64,000 bases of DNA from Triplophysa rosa (GCF_024868665.1 NW_026634130.1:526-64525); one strand, 5' to 3'. Positions 11,954 through 24,513 are shown, counted from the stretch's first letter. The notes: generated from the letters alone by a model not told the origin. Translations and numbers: made by a program.

Positions 11954-12590
11954 TGTCACGACTGGCATGGCGGAAGAACCCAAGTGCAGGCAAGGCGGTG
12001 GATAAGGGGTTAACAAATACTTTATTTTACAAGGAACAAACACTGAACAAAAGGGAATACCCACGAGGGGGTGTCTGACAGGATGAACTAAAATACAAAA
12101 CTAGAAACAAAATACTTCCCTCGATGGGGCAAAAAGTAAACTAAACAAGGCACGACACAAAGTCACAAACAAGGCAAGGTAATTTAAATAACGAGACAAG
12201 GCAACAGGAACATGAGCATAACACGAGGCACAGGAAACTCACAGTACATGAAACACGGGACATAGACATAGTACAGGAAACTCAGGACGTAGACGTAGTA
12301 CAAGAAACTCAAGACGTAACCATAGTACAACGAATCCGCACAAGACAGCAAACACACGGGCATTAAATAGGGAAACAGACAAAGGAAGATAACGAGTGGC
12401 AGGTGAGGAACATAAGACACAGCAGGAAAGCAATACAGGAAACGAGAGGGGCGGGGCCAATGACGAGACACGAGAAAGCACATGACATGTCAATGGTAAA
12501 CAAACCATGACTTTCTCACACTAAACACAAGGGATCTGTCACGATCCTGCCACCAGACTAGAAAATCATGAACAAGGCAGGACCATGACA
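11954..12590 (-). mobile_element. LTR (637 bp) of a Gypsy-type element, minus strand
   Basis: On the minus strand it starts TGTCATGG and ends CGTGACA. It is preceded on that strand by a run of G (plus-strand C run at 12594-12604), a good polypurine tract, so this is the 3' LTR. The internal part lies to the right (12591-13674). An identical LTR occurs at 36051-36687. The short frames in it are not genes. Confidence 0.75.
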
Positions 12591-13674
12591 GAGCCCCCCC
12601 CCCCTTAATGAACACCCCCAGGTGTTCACCAAGGGACCGACTAACAAGACAAGACCGACTGGGACAGTGACAAGATGAAACAAAACATGGAGAACAATAT
12701 CAAGGGTAAACAAAAATACACAATAAGCGGGTTGGGGTGATACAATAAAAATAACAAACATGGGAGGGGGGGTGGGAGCACACTGGAATACATGGGTGGC
12801 AGTTCAAATGGGTTGGGACAGGGGGGAACAGTCTTTGTCCCTGGGGGCGCTCGCATGGGTGGAGTCCCAGGAGACTTGGTTGCGGCCGACTTGGCTGTCG
12901 GCCGGACCCAGCTAGGGCCCGGGCAAACTGCCGGCTGAGACGCCGGCTGGAACACCGGCTGAGTCGCCGGCTGGAACGTCGGCTGGAACGTCGGTTGGAA
13001 CACCGGCTGGAACGCAGGCTGGAACGTCGGCTGGAAGGCCGGCTAGAAGGCCCCCGAACTGGACATCGGACTCGCCACCAGGCTGGACACCGGACTAGGC
13101 ACCGGACTGGACCCCGGCTGCACCGGGCTGGGCACAATACTGAGCACACGACTGGACACTGGACTGCATACCGGGCTGGACACCGGATTGGACACCAGAC
13201 TGGACCCCGGCTGCACCGGGCTGGATCCCGGCCTGGACACTGAACTGGACGCCGGCTGCTGCACCTGCTGGGACGCCGGCTGGATCACAGGCTGGGACGC
13301 CGGCTTGGCAGGACGGCACACTGGACTGGATACCGGCTGCACCGGACTGGATTCCGGCTGCACCGGACTGGACACAAGACTGGTCACCGGCTGCACCGGA
13401 CTGGACACAGGCTGCACCGGACTGGACGCCGGACTGGACACCGGACTGGACCCCGGCTGCACCGGGCTGGACACAATACTGGGCACACGACTGGATACCG
13501 GGCTGGATCCCGGACTGGACACCGGACTGGACACCAGCTGCACCGGGCTGGGCACAATACTGGTCACACGACTAAACACCGGCTGCTGCACTGGGGCGCC
13601 GGCTGCTGCAACGGCTGGATCGCCGGCTAGGATGGAGCCCGCGCTGCCCGCCGCTGCCTCTTCTTCTTCAGCCG
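12591..13674 (-). pseudogene. Internal remnant of the LTR element with a Pro/Ser-rich minisatellite
   Basis: The right two-thirds (12900-13640) is a GC-rich minisatellite built from variants of 'ggctgcaccggactggac'. On the minus strand it stays open for 238 codons as SSPVQP/SSPVSS repeats (13043-13759). No gag, RT or integrase motif is visible. It may be the expanded repeat tail of the element's polyprotein or a non-coding expansion. The second copy (36687-36993) runs into an assembly gap at exactly the point where this minisatellite begins. Confidence 0.5.
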
Positions 13675-14026
13675 AGCCAAGGCATAACGAGATAAAGCAA
13701 CAGGAACATGAGCATAGCACGAAGCACAGGAAACTCACAGTACATGAGACACGGGACATAGACGTAGTACAAGAAAATCGGGACGTAGACGTAGTACAAG
13801 AAACTCAGGACGTAGACGTAGTACAAGAAACTCAAGACGTAACCATAGTACATCGAATCCGCACAAGACAGCAAACACTCGGGCATTAAATAGGGAAACA
13901 GACAAAGGAAGATAACGATGGGCAGGTGAGGAACAGGTAGGTGAGGAACATGAGACACGGCAGGAAAGCAATACGGGAGACGAGAGGGGCGGGGCCAATG
14001 ACGAGACACGAGAAAGCACATGACCA
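13675..14026 (-). mobile_element. Truncated second LTR of the same element
   Basis: This repeats the middle of the LTR at 12173-12486 (the gcacaggaaactcacagtac blocks and the 'ggggcggggccaatgacgag' stretch) but lacks both LTR ends. The element is therefore deleted at its 5' side, and the flanking unit lost about 95 bp relative to 49200-49295. Confidence 0.6.
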
Positions 14027-14273
14027 TTGAAAAGACGTCAGTTTGACACGTCCCGTCACGGTTGAAAATTTGTTTCCTAAAATGAAAGTTGAACGGACGT
14101 CTTTGACGTCACCTGGCCGTCATTTCCATTTCTTTTCTACTCGTCCCTGGATGTCCAAATTTGTCATCTTCTGGACGTGTATTATTAGATATGTTGCTGC
14201 TTAATTTAAGCGTATATATAAGCCTGCGTTTAACATAACAACACAACCATTGTGTAACATCGTGTAAGGCAAG

Positions 14274-14622
14274 TGTAACGGTTTCAGCACCACCGGCCAC
14301 GCCCCCCCATGTCGTCACCGCCAGCTCGCTTCACCCGTTCCCTCTCCCCGGAGTTCTGAACTCAGTTTCCCAGCATGCACCGCACATCCACCATTTTTGA
14401 TTAGTCCACACCTGCATCACATCATCAGGATTCTATTTAAGTTTGCACCTTTTTGTTCTTCCCTGTTCAGTCTTGTTGTCTTCACTGCAATTCTTTACCC
14501 CGATAAGTATACTTACCTGTTTTTGAAATACTTACCTGTTTTTGGATATTCCTGTTTTTGAAATAAACTCCTTTTTCTTATCTACCTCCGTGGTGTGCTC
14601 TCCGTCTACCAGAACCCTGACA
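14274..14622 (+). mobile_element. Solo LTR, 349 bp, TSD gcaag
   Basis: It starts TGTAACGG, ends CCTGACA, and is flanked by gcaag at 14269-14273 and 14623-14627. The copy at 49530-49545 lacks it. The tail carries an aataaa signal. Confidence 0.88.
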
Positions 14623-14867
14623 GCAAGCAATTATGTCTTAAGGTTTACGTGTCTTAAATTGACATACTTTCTAAAAAAGTTCAAAATCGGTCCAGTCTGA
14701 CCTGAACGTCTATACAACGTTTTAATCATGTGTACATCACAATCAATAACACATTATTTGTGGATTTAGGCAAAAAGAAGTGTTTTAATTTAGCACAGCA
14801 TATTTTATAGTGAACATCACATTTTTAATTGTCTTCCATTTGTTAATCAGCTACTATTCAAACAAGA

Positions 14868-14885
14868 AAACAAAAATAGTAGAAT
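14868..14885. other. Empty target site of the Gypsy element
   Basis: Here the word aagaaaacaaaaatagtag is continuous. In the other copies the same sequence is split by the Gypsy element: the left half ends aaaac at 49778 before the 5' LTR, and the right half starts aaaac at 39488 after the 3' LTR. This is the pre-insertion site. Confidence 0.85.
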
Positions 14886-16429
14886 TTCAATAGCAATGGA
14901 GTTTTACATTAATGTTAAGCAGCCATTAAACACAAAAATAACAAAAGTACAGTATTATAGTTAACACTTAAGTAACTACTTTAGTCTTTCCATTTTTTTT
15001 CAAAATGTTTACTCTCATTTTCTTGGTTCCCGACCACCAGCTCTTCCAGGAGTGTGAATCATGTTTTCCACCATTGATGTATGGAAGTCAGAGCTATGGC
15101 ACTACCAATTATTTCCTAACAGTCTTGTATTACTGTTAAACAGCAATAAAACAAGTAAACAACAAAATACTGGATTATGGTTAACACATGTGTAAATGTT
15201 TTAGAGTCGGTGAAAGTTGATTATGGCTCATTTTTTATATCCACCACCCCCAGCGTGCTTCAGGTGTTCTGCCATTGCTGCATCTGTTGCATTTGGGCTA
15301 CACCTGTTCAAAGCATCTGAGTGAGAGAAGAGAATATGAATATCAAAAAGTAGAAAAAAAATCAAAGGCAAAATTTGAGGTAAATGACATGAACTTGTTT
15401 TGAAAAAGTCTTGTGATCCTACGACTAAATTTAAAATACATATAAGATTGTATTTAACATGTATTAGAAGTTATTTTTCTCTAGAAAAATAAAAGTCTCT
15501 TATGTCAATAAAAGTTACTAATAACACTAGAATAAACTTTTTTTAAGGGTAGCAAAAGCACCTGAAGAGTACTGCATTCCATGCTGTTCGGATTGAAAGA
15601 TAAACTTCAGCAAATAGCTGGCATTCTGGATCATGGCGAATCTACATAATCTATTAAGAGTCAATGTCCTGCAATTTTTGTTGTCAAACTTCTTCAGAAT
15701 ACCTGACTTGTAATTTTCAGGTGATCCTGAAGAGCTTGATTAGCTGGTTTGAGTGTGTTTGATTAGGGCTGGAGCTAAACCAGGGGTGCATTCAAGTCCA
15801 AATTGTTACACAGTGTCTATAAATCAACATTATTTCTGCAATTCTTCTAATACATTTTATAAGATTTTCTAAAACTGCAGAACACGTTTACCTGAAGGGA
15901 ACACTGTTTTTCAGTTGATTTGTCATGTATCTATAAAACCATGAGCAATTTCCAATACCATTTTTCAATTCTTTTTACACTCTGAAAAATCAAGTTGCTT
16001 TACGATGCCATAGAATAACTTTTTTTTAATTGTCTAAACTGTTCCGTAACTACGAACCATTAACATCCGAAGAACCTTTCTGTTTTACAAAAGATTATTT
16101 CTGTCGGGACCACTGTCGTCAATTATTTAACGATAGCATATATTTAGTTTGGCAGAATGAAACTGTTCTGGGAAAACTCTCTGCCCGTCCATGCAGCCTT
16201 GCATGGACATAGCAGGAGCACAGCAATACATGTCCCCCCACCTGGGGAACCAGAACAGTTCCTGATGAATAAGAGGATTAAATTAAAAAATCCGAAGATA
16301 CAGGCAGATAGGGAGGAGATGGGGATGGGGGTGTGTTTTAGGTGCAATACGATTAAGCAGCTGATAAGGAGCAAAGAAATGCAACTTAAATAGGATGCAG
16401 TCTGGTGTGTGTTGTATGAGTATTACGAA

Positions 16430-16750
16430 TTTCACAAGTGTTACATGAGCGAGTTGTTAATGAGCTGAATGGGTTAATCTAGCAGTAAAGCTGGCAAGGG
16501 AAGCGTACACCCTACAACAAATTGCACCAGTGTTACATGAGCAAGTTGTTAACGGTTAAACTAGCAGTAGCTGACAGGGGAAGCATTCGCCCTGCAACGA
16601 ATAGCACCAGAGTTACATGAGCAAGTGTTAACGAGCTGAAAGGGTTAAACGAGCAGTAAACTGGCAGGGGAAGCATACACCCTGCAACAATTAGCACCGG
16701 AGTTACATGAGCAAGTTGTTAAGGAGCCAAATGGGTGAAACGAGCAGTAA
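16430..16750 (+). repeat. About 90-bp tandem repeat, four copies
   Basis: Copies with starts near 16441, 16533, 16613 and 16703 share gttacatgagcaagttgtta, gggttaaac and ggggaagc..caccctgcaac. Non-coding. Two more copies are at 18530-18660, so the array flanks a 1.8-kb block. Confidence 0.75.
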
Positions 16751-18529
16751 GTAACCCTAGTCCCACGTAGTCAGACTTTCATACTGAAGATTCTCAAAAG
16801 TGCACTATAGGTGCCCGGATGATGCACTCATTCAACGAAAATATGGAGTGTGGAACTCTGGACACATCACGCACTAACAGTCGCAGTTCGCTTATGTGGC
16901 AGAAGGGAGGCTGAGCTATCAGAACTGCTCGACAAGTTCTCCTACAGAGTGATTATTTTTTGCTAAGCTTGACTTCAGTCAGCATTAAATTGAAGCATAA
17001 AGTTACATTATTTGTACAATGTACAAATTGATTTCATTGACATGCATTGAGTTGTGAGATTGACATCATTTACCCACGTCTGGGAAACCACGCACACTTC
17101 CGGTTAGTATTCCATTGGGATGATACTATTCTTCATAAATGCATACACTATCAGCCCTTCTCGAAGTCCGGCCTTGGAGGAAATTCGATCCGGACCCGCC
17201 AAGTGCAGAACACGCATGCGGCATATGCGTGTACACCCACACACGCATACGCGCCACGCACACAAACCAGTGTAGGGGGCCGATCACGTAGAAAGTGTTT
17301 ATTGCTGTTACGCGCCTTTTTTCAATTGTTTCAGTTGGCATAGAGCCTTTTGCGCATTGCTTATACACGCCAGGCGCCTCGCGTTTTTGCCGGCTTGCTG
17401 TTTTTAGTTTTCTTCAGGTAAAGAAATGTTGTCGGCACAGCCCCGCGAGCACGTTGTTTTGCTTTGCCGACGCAGCTCGTCTTTCTCTTGCTCTATCTGT
17501 GCGGCGACCGGCAGGAAACAGCAGCACATTCAACTGACCAAACAAAACGCAGTTTCCAAAACTGTCACTGTTACGGACTGCCTGGGCAAATGAACATGAA
17601 CGTGGTTTGTCTGTAAATATTTGCATGTTTGTTGCACAGATGCCATTATGCTGCATGATTCACTAAAAGTTACACTGACGTACTATTTCATAAACTGAAA
17701 ATATGCAAAGGAGAACGGATTTTTTCATTGTTGTATAAAAAAAGTAGTACTGTATGTACGTCTCATCTGTAGGTCGCTTTGGATAAAAGCGTCTGCTAAA
17801 TGACTAAATGTAAATGTATGTAACAGTTAAGATAGTAAACGCAAGTACGACTAGACGCCATGAATATGATGATTAACATATGAAGAGTTGATTTGCTTAA
17901 AATAAAAAGCAAGCAAAAGCAAAAAACTTGTTTATAAGATGTTCAAAAACAATGTTTTTCACTGGGCATTCGAATTAATATCGATGAAACTGCAATTCGG
18001 ACCTTGAATGTAAAATTTGAGAACCCCTGCATAGTTTAAGTGCATAGCATGTCATTTGGGAAATTGGGAACACAGGTCTGGGAACTTGCTTCTTTGGCCG
18101 AGGCCCGCTCAAGAGGCCATATTACTGACAGGTAAAGAACCCAATCACGTTTCGTTTTGTGCCACGTCATGTTTAGAGGCGTGGAAAGTCCCCGCAGTAT
18201 AAGACCGGTGTACATTCATATACGTGTCAAAGATAACCAGCAACAACGATTATAGTTTATGCAATTAACCTAGAGTCATTTTACGAATTAAGCGTTTAGT
18301 CGATTGTGATGAGTTCCTATTGCAACCTTTTAAAACCTTCTTAGATCAGACGGCTCGTGTTGTTCCCAGGCGGACCGTTAAAAATGCGATGCTCACGTCT
18401 CCCGGAAATCCTGTAAAATTCAGCCAATCGGATGACGATTTTGAACGTTCCGAAGTGTTCCCAAGAAAGTGTGCCTTGCATCAGATGTTTAGCCAACCAT
18501 CTGTGAGGCTGTGCACATCCTGCAACAAA
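16751..18529. other. Unidentified block between two minisatellite parts
   Basis: It contains a GC-rich stretch (17080-17560), an L2/SINE tail (17759-17818) and a TATA-like cagtataaga near 18199 followed by an open frame. The frame (about 18300-18538) reads QPFKTFLDQTARVVPRRTV..., and I recognise no family. The block may be an element bounded by the 90-bp repeats. Confidence 0.3.
17759..17818 (+). repeat. L2/V-SINE type 3' tail
   Basis: The conserved tail 'tttggataaaagcgtctgct' followed by aaatg repeats marks the 3' end of a SINE or L2-clade LINE in fish. The body upstream is not recognisable. Confidence 0.7.
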
Positions 18530-18660
18530 AGGAACTAGAGTGTTATGAGCAAATTGATAACGAGACGAATGGGTAAACTAGCAGTTAAGCTGGCAGGGGA
18601 AGCGTACACCCTGCAACAAATAGCACCAGAGATGAATGAGCAAGTGTTAACAAGCAGATA
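18530..18660 (+). repeat. Two further copies of the 90-bp repeat
   Basis: Same unit as 16430-16750 (ggcaggggaagcgtacaccc and atagcaccagag are shared). Confidence 0.7.
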
Positions 18661-18777
18661 ATACATTGTGACTGCATTGTATTATGTACAATTTGGCTAT
18701 GTAGCTTACCCCTACATCAGCTCTCACTATCATGATCGCATACGGTTAAAGGACTTACCTACTATGCTTGCAGAAGG

Positions 18778-19231
18778 TGTCGTGGCGAAAAGTCGGTCAG
18801 CCAATGTTGAAAGAATTCACGAAGACCAGAGAGCCAGGTTTCCAGAGGTTTCAATCTTTATTTGCTCGAGCAAGCAAAGTGAGACACACAGAGTTCATCT
18901 GTAGATGCCCAACGAATACATGTCTGACTCCATCTTTTATACATTGTTCTCAAGTTGTTATCACAGTTCAAACCAATCATGTTTTACCTGACCTCATCTT
19001 CTACCAACCAGTTTTTACATGACATCACTTATTTTTATTAGTCCATCCCCTTATGCCTCGTTACAGTTATATTTCATCCTGCACTTGCTACAGTTATATT
19101 TCCGGCCTACATATTAAGATCTCCGGCCTACCATATTAAGATCTCCGGCCTACCATATTAAGATTTAATTGTAGGGAGCGCTCTCAATAACACATACGTA
19201 TATCATGTGCTCTTTATCTTGACACCTTTCC
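18778..19231 (-). mobile_element. Possible LTR fragment
   Basis: The segment starts tgtcgtgg and ends cttgaca, with a minus-strand AATAAAG near 18865. These are LTR-like edges, but no target duplication is visible. It holds three copies of ctccggcctaccatattaag (19085-19165). Confidence 0.25.
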
Positions 19232-19362
19232 GGGGGCTTTCGGACGTCTCAATAACACATACGTATATCATGTGCAATAACACATACGTATATCATGTGC
19301 AATAACACATACGTATATCATGTGCTCTTTATCTTGACACCTTCCGGGGGCTTTCGGACGAT
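19186..19362 (+). repeat. 25-bp tandem repeats with interleaved 37-bp block
   Basis: The unit aataacacatacgtatatca plus tgtgc occurs at 19186, 19251, 19276 and 19301, the last three head to tail. A block beginning tctttatcttgacacc and ending ggggctttcggacg follows at 19211 and again at 19326. This looks like an enhancer-style repeat, possibly in an LTR. Bases 19363-20158 show nothing recognised. Confidence 0.7.
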
Positions 19363-20158
19363 ACATATTTAACCTTGGTTTTATTAAAAATGAACTCATG
19401 GTTTAGTGTGATAATGATAAACAACCCAGCGTTCTTAATTAAACTTCTCTACAAAAGTGTGTGTGGTGTACGTGCAGTTCCTGTCATAGTTTGATAAGAT
19501 ATTTGGTGTGTACGCAGGTGTTCAAGTGTTCAAACTCATACATGAGGCCCATAGCCCTTGTTACAATCAGAGAAGTATATGAACTCTATAACTTCCTTTA
19601 AATGTATTCTTTATATAAGAAAGCTATTTTATATAAGAAAACTCAGTAATATATTTAGAATATAAGAAAAGTCAATAATATGTCTAGAAAAACCACCACA
19701 AGGATCACACGATTTACCTGTACACACTTTTAAATTGTATACTCTCGACATCCATGAACTCGGCAAGAACTCCCTCGTATGCGTCCTCGTATATTAAATG
19801 TACGGTGTGGGAAATGTATCCCGCTTACTTCTCAGTGTGATAAATGAGGTACGGTTTATGTGACTGCTTGAAATGACTCGCGGAATTTTTAGAACAGAGC
19901 AGAGCGCAAACAGCAAGCATTGATGAGAACGCGGATAATGAGAGTGTCATCTAAAGTTCACTATGGTGGATTCGCAGGTACGCGTATCGCGATTGTCTAT
20001 GTTCATTTTCAAAGGGAAAACACGCGGTAAGCGGCAAAACTGCGAGGCAATTTCGTTGGCGCAGCGGATGCGAATTCCACCGCTCATGTGAATAAGCGAA
20101 ACACTGTTGTGACTTATTCTGCAAATGTGCAATTACAATAATCCAGAGTGTGTACTTC

Positions 20159-20640
20159 ACTGCGGTCAAGCCAGCCGCGGTTTGAAAATACACGGTCAAG
20201 CCAGCCGCTGTTTAGGTTCAGATGCGCGCTTATTGAGTGGTTTACGGTACATTACGGGAACACCGCTTGTAAAGCTTTATTTAAATGTAGATGATCCGCG
20301 TCTCTTGTCAATAACATATTTCTTGTTTTACGTTTAGAATATCTCGTTTTTGTCGTAATTTATGCAGGTTTTTTTCTCCGAATGTTTGCATTATGATTGC
20401 TGTAACGTTATATTGTGAAACCAATGTCTCTGTCTGTATCTTAAATATGTATTATTTTAATGCCTTCTAGACCTTTGTCCTGCTAATAAAACTGTTTATG
20501 CAGTTTGCAATTACAGTACCCATGGATTTGAACAGATTTAATTACAGTATGTTTTTTGAAAGCATTTTGTTTGAAAAATATTATTCCAATATAATTGACT
20601 ATACAAACATTATTTCTCATAAGTAGAAAAAACTGATGGT
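20159..20640 (+). repeat. Left outer arm of the composite
   Basis: Inverted copy of 30020-30503. It starts actgcggtcaagccagcc and carries a second cggtcaagccagccgc 33 bp further in. Such subterminal repeats often bind transposases. No long reading frame. Confidence 0.75.
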
Positions 20641-23600
20641 GGGTTTCTTAGGGGCCATCCCACACTATATGCACACCATATATGGACTTATTTTACTGTA
20701 GCGTTTTGGAGAAATACACATTTTTCCATTAAATGCCTATAGAAACATTATTTCTAATAAGTAGAAAAAACTGATGTTGGATTTCTTAGGGGCCATCCCA
20801 CACTATATGCACACCATAATGGACTTATTTACTGTAGCGTTTTGGAGAAATACACATTTTCCACTTCAAATGCCTATAGAAACATTATTTCTAATAAGTA
20901 GAAAAAACTGATGATGGATTTCTGTAGGGGCCATCCCACACTATATGCACACCATATATGGACTTATTTTACTGTAGCGTTTTGGAGAAATACACATTTT
21001 TCACTTCAAATGCCTATAGAAACATTATTTCTAATAAGTAGAAAAAACTGATGTCGGTTTCTGTAGGGGCCATCCCACACTATATGCACACCATATATGG
21101 AATTATTTTACTGTAGCGTTTTGGAGAAATACACATTTTTCCACTTCAAATGCCTATAGAAACATTATTTCTAATAAGTAGAAAAAACTGATGATGGATT
21201 TCTGTAGGGGCCATCCACACTATATGCACACCATAATGGATTATTTTACTTAGCTTTTGGAGAAATACACATTTTCAACTTAAAGCCTATAGAAACATTA
21301 TTTCTAATAAGTAGAAAAAACTGATGATGGATTTCTGTAGGGGCCATCCCACCACTATATGCACACCATATATGGATTTATTTACTGTAGTTTTGGAGAA
21401 ATACAATTTTCCACTTAAATCCTATAGAAACATTATTTTTAATAAGTAGAAAAAACTGATGGTGGGTTTCTGTAGGGGCATCCCACACTATATGCACACC
21501 ATATATGGATTATTTTACTGTAGCTTTTGGAGAAATACACATTTTCCACTTCAAATGCCTATAGAAACATTATTTCTAATAAGTAGAAAAAACTGATGAT
21601 GGTTTCTGTAGGGGCCATCCCACACTATATGCACACCATATATGGATCTTATTTTACTGTAGCGTTTTGGAGAAATACACATTTTTCCACTTCAAATGCC
21701 TATAGAAACATTATTTCTAATAAGTAGAAAAAACTGATGATGGATTTCTGTAGGGGCCATCCCACACTATATGCACACCATATATGGATTATTTTACTGT
21801 AGCGTTTTGGAGAAATACACATTTTTCCACTTCAAATGCCTATAGAAACATTATTTCTAATAAGTAGAAAAAACTGATGATGGATTTCTTAGGGGCCATC
21901 CCACACTATATGCACACCATATATGGACTTATTTTACTGTAGCGTTTTGGAGAAATACAACATTTTCCACTTCAAATGCCTATTGAAACTATATTTCTAA
22001 TAAGTAGAAAAAAATGATGTGGGTTTTCTATAGGGGCCATCCACGCTATATATGCACACCATATATGGACTTATTTTACTGTGCTATTTGGGAGAAATAC
22101 ACTTTTCACCTCAAATGCCTATAGATACATTATTTCTAATAAGTAGAAAAACTGATGATGGATTTCTGTAGGGGCCATCCCCACACTATATGCACACCAT
22201 ATATGGACTTATTTTTACTGTAGCGTTTTGGAGAAATACACATTTCTCTAGCTTAATGCCTATAGAAACATTATTTCTAATAAGTAGAAAAACTGATCGT
22301 TTCTGTAGGGGCCATACCACACTATATGCACACATATATGGACTTATTTTACTGTAGCGTTTTGGAGAAATACACATTTTTCCACTTCAAATGCCTATAG
22401 AAACATTATTTCTAATAAGTAGAAAAACTGATGATGGATTTCTGTAGGGGCCATTCCCACACTATATGCACACCATACATGGACTTATTTTACTGTAGCG
22501 TTTTGGAGAAATACACGTTTTTCCACTTCAAATGCCTATAGAAACATTATTTCTAATAAGTAGAAAAAACTGATGGATGGGATTTCTTAGGGGCCATCCC
22601 ACACTATATGCACACCATATATGGACTTATTTTACTGTAGCGTTTTGGAGAAATACACATTTTTCCACTTCAAATGCCTATAGAAACATTATTTCTAATA
22701 AGTAGAAAAAACTGATGATGGGATTTCTGTAGGGGCCATCCCACACTATATGCACACCATATATGGACTTATTTTACTGTAGCGTTTTGGAGAAATACAC
22801 ATTTTTCCACTTCAAATGCCTATAGAAACATTATTTCTAATAAGTAGAAAAACTGATGTCTGTTTCTGTAGGGGCCATCCCATCACTATATGCAGCATCC
22901 ATATATGGAATTATTTTACTGTTAGCTTTTTGGAGAAATACAGCATTTTCCACCTCAAATGCCTATAGAAACATATTTCTAATAAGTAGAAAAAACTGAT
23001 GGTCGGTTTCTGTAGGGGCCATCCCACTCTATATGCACACATATATGGACTTATTTTACTGTGGCGTTTTGGAGAAATACACATTTTCCACACTCAATGC
23101 CTATAGAAACTATATTTCTAATAAGTAGAAAAAACTGATGGTGGTTTCGTAGGGGCCATCCCACACTATATGCACACCATATATGGACTTATTTTACTGT
23201 AGCTTTTGGAGAAATACACATTTTTCCACTTCAAATGCCTATAGAAACTTTATTTCTAATAAGTAGAAAAAATGATGGTGGGTTTCTGTAGGGGCCATCC
23301 CACACTATATGCACACCATATATGGATTTATTTTACTGTAGCGTTTTGGAGAAATACACATTTTTCCACTTTAAATGCCTATAGAAACATTATTTCTAAT
23401 AAGTAGAAAAAACTGATGGTGGGTTTCTATAGGGGCCATCCCACACTATATGCACACCATATATGGACTTATTTACTGTAACGTTTTGGAGAAATACAAT
23501 TTTTCCACTTCAAATGCCTATGAAACATATATTTCTAATAAGTAGAAAAAACTGATGATGGTTTCTATAGGGGCCATCCCACTTATATGCACACCATATA

Positions 23601-24490
23601 TGGACTTATTTTACTGTAGCATTTTGGAGAAATACACATTTTTCCACTTCAAATGCCTATAGAAACATTATTTCTAATAAGTAGAAAAAACTGATGGTGG
23701 GTTTCTGTAGGGGCCATCCCACACTATATGCACACCATATATGGATTTATTTTACTGTAGCGTTTTGGAGAAATACACATTTTTCCACTTCAAATGCCTA
23801 TAGAAACATTATTTCTAATAAGTAGAAAAAACTGATGGTGGGTTTCTATAGGGGCCATCCCACACTATATGCACACCATATATGGACTTATTTTACTGTA
23901 GCGTTTTGGAGAAATACACATTTTTCCACTTCAAATGCCTATAGAAACATTATTTCTAATAAGTAGAAAAAACTGATGATGGATTTCTGTAGGGGCCATC
24001 CCACACTATATGCACACCATATATGGACTTATTTTACTGTAGCGTTTTGGAGAAATACACATTTTTCCACTTCAAATGCCTATAGAAACATTATTTCTAA
24101 TAAGTAGAAAAAACTGATGATGGATTTCTGTAGGGGCCATCCCACACTATATGCACACCATATATGGAATTATTTTACTGTAGCTTTTGGAGAAATACAC
24201 ATTTCTCCACTTCAAATGCCTATAGAAACATTATTTCTAATAAGTAGAAAAAACTGATGATGGATTTCTGTAGGGGCCATCCCACACTATATGCACACCA
24301 TATATGGACTTATTTTACTGTAGCGTTTTGGAGAAATACACATTTTCAACTTAAAGCCTATAGAAACATTATTTCTAATAAGTAGAAAAAACTGATGATG
24401 ATTTCTGTAGGGGCCATCCCACACTATATGCACACCATATATGGACTTATTTTACTCTAGTTTTGGAGAAATACACATTTTCCACTTCAA
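20641..24490 (+). repeat. 139-bp tandem array, about 28 units
   Basis: Each unit runs aatgcctatagaaacattat..ggggccatcccacactatatgcacaccatatatgg..tgtagcgttttggagaaatac. Unit starts 20732, 20869, 21009 and 21149 show the spacing. Units differ by small indels and point changes, so the array is old or unevenly homogenised. About 23 of 28 units keep the palindrome CCATATATGG. Non-coding; the frames that appear in it are artefacts. Confidence 0.9.
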
Positions 24491-24513
24491 ATGCCTGTAG
24501 AAAGTAAAAAGAA

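Larger units (their letters stand above)
11731..15040. mobile_element. hAT-like non-autonomous element carrying nested LTR insertions
   Basis: The left end cagtggtcgggaa (11731) and the right end ttcccgaccacc (about 15027) are inverted copies, typical of hAT termini. The same pair frames the other copies (35828; 48977 with 39640). In this copy an LTR element (11954-14026) and a solo LTR (14274-14622) have inserted. I could not find a clean 8-bp duplication, so the outer limits are uncertain. Confidence 0.45.
9106..16110 (+). repeat. Long interspersed unit, copy 0 (with nested insertions)
   Basis: This stretch is homologous over kilobases to 32913-36993 and 39488-40100, to 46062-49778, and in reverse to 63400-64000. 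Shared landmarks are the start 'ccttctctccattgagcacac', the block around agtcgggcgcggtaagcacc, the block 'gcgtcccaattcgcctacttac', and a 300-bp module (11172-11470) that recurs at 15661-15960. It is non-coding. Related blocks next to a hAT/BED remnant at 32.5 kb suggest a large DNA transposon or segmental repeat; the family is not determined. Confidence 0.6.

Noticed and set aside
13188..13889. 233-codon plus-strand [15 protein letters not shown] frame
   Set aside because: Antisense reading of the minisatellite in an LTR element; no independent sign of coding.
20641..24490. CRISPR-like or centromeric satellite reading of the tandem array
   Set aside because: There are no unique spacers between short repeats, and the host is a eukaryote. 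The array is paired with an inverted copy, so it belongs to a mobile composite; a centromere claim has no support.
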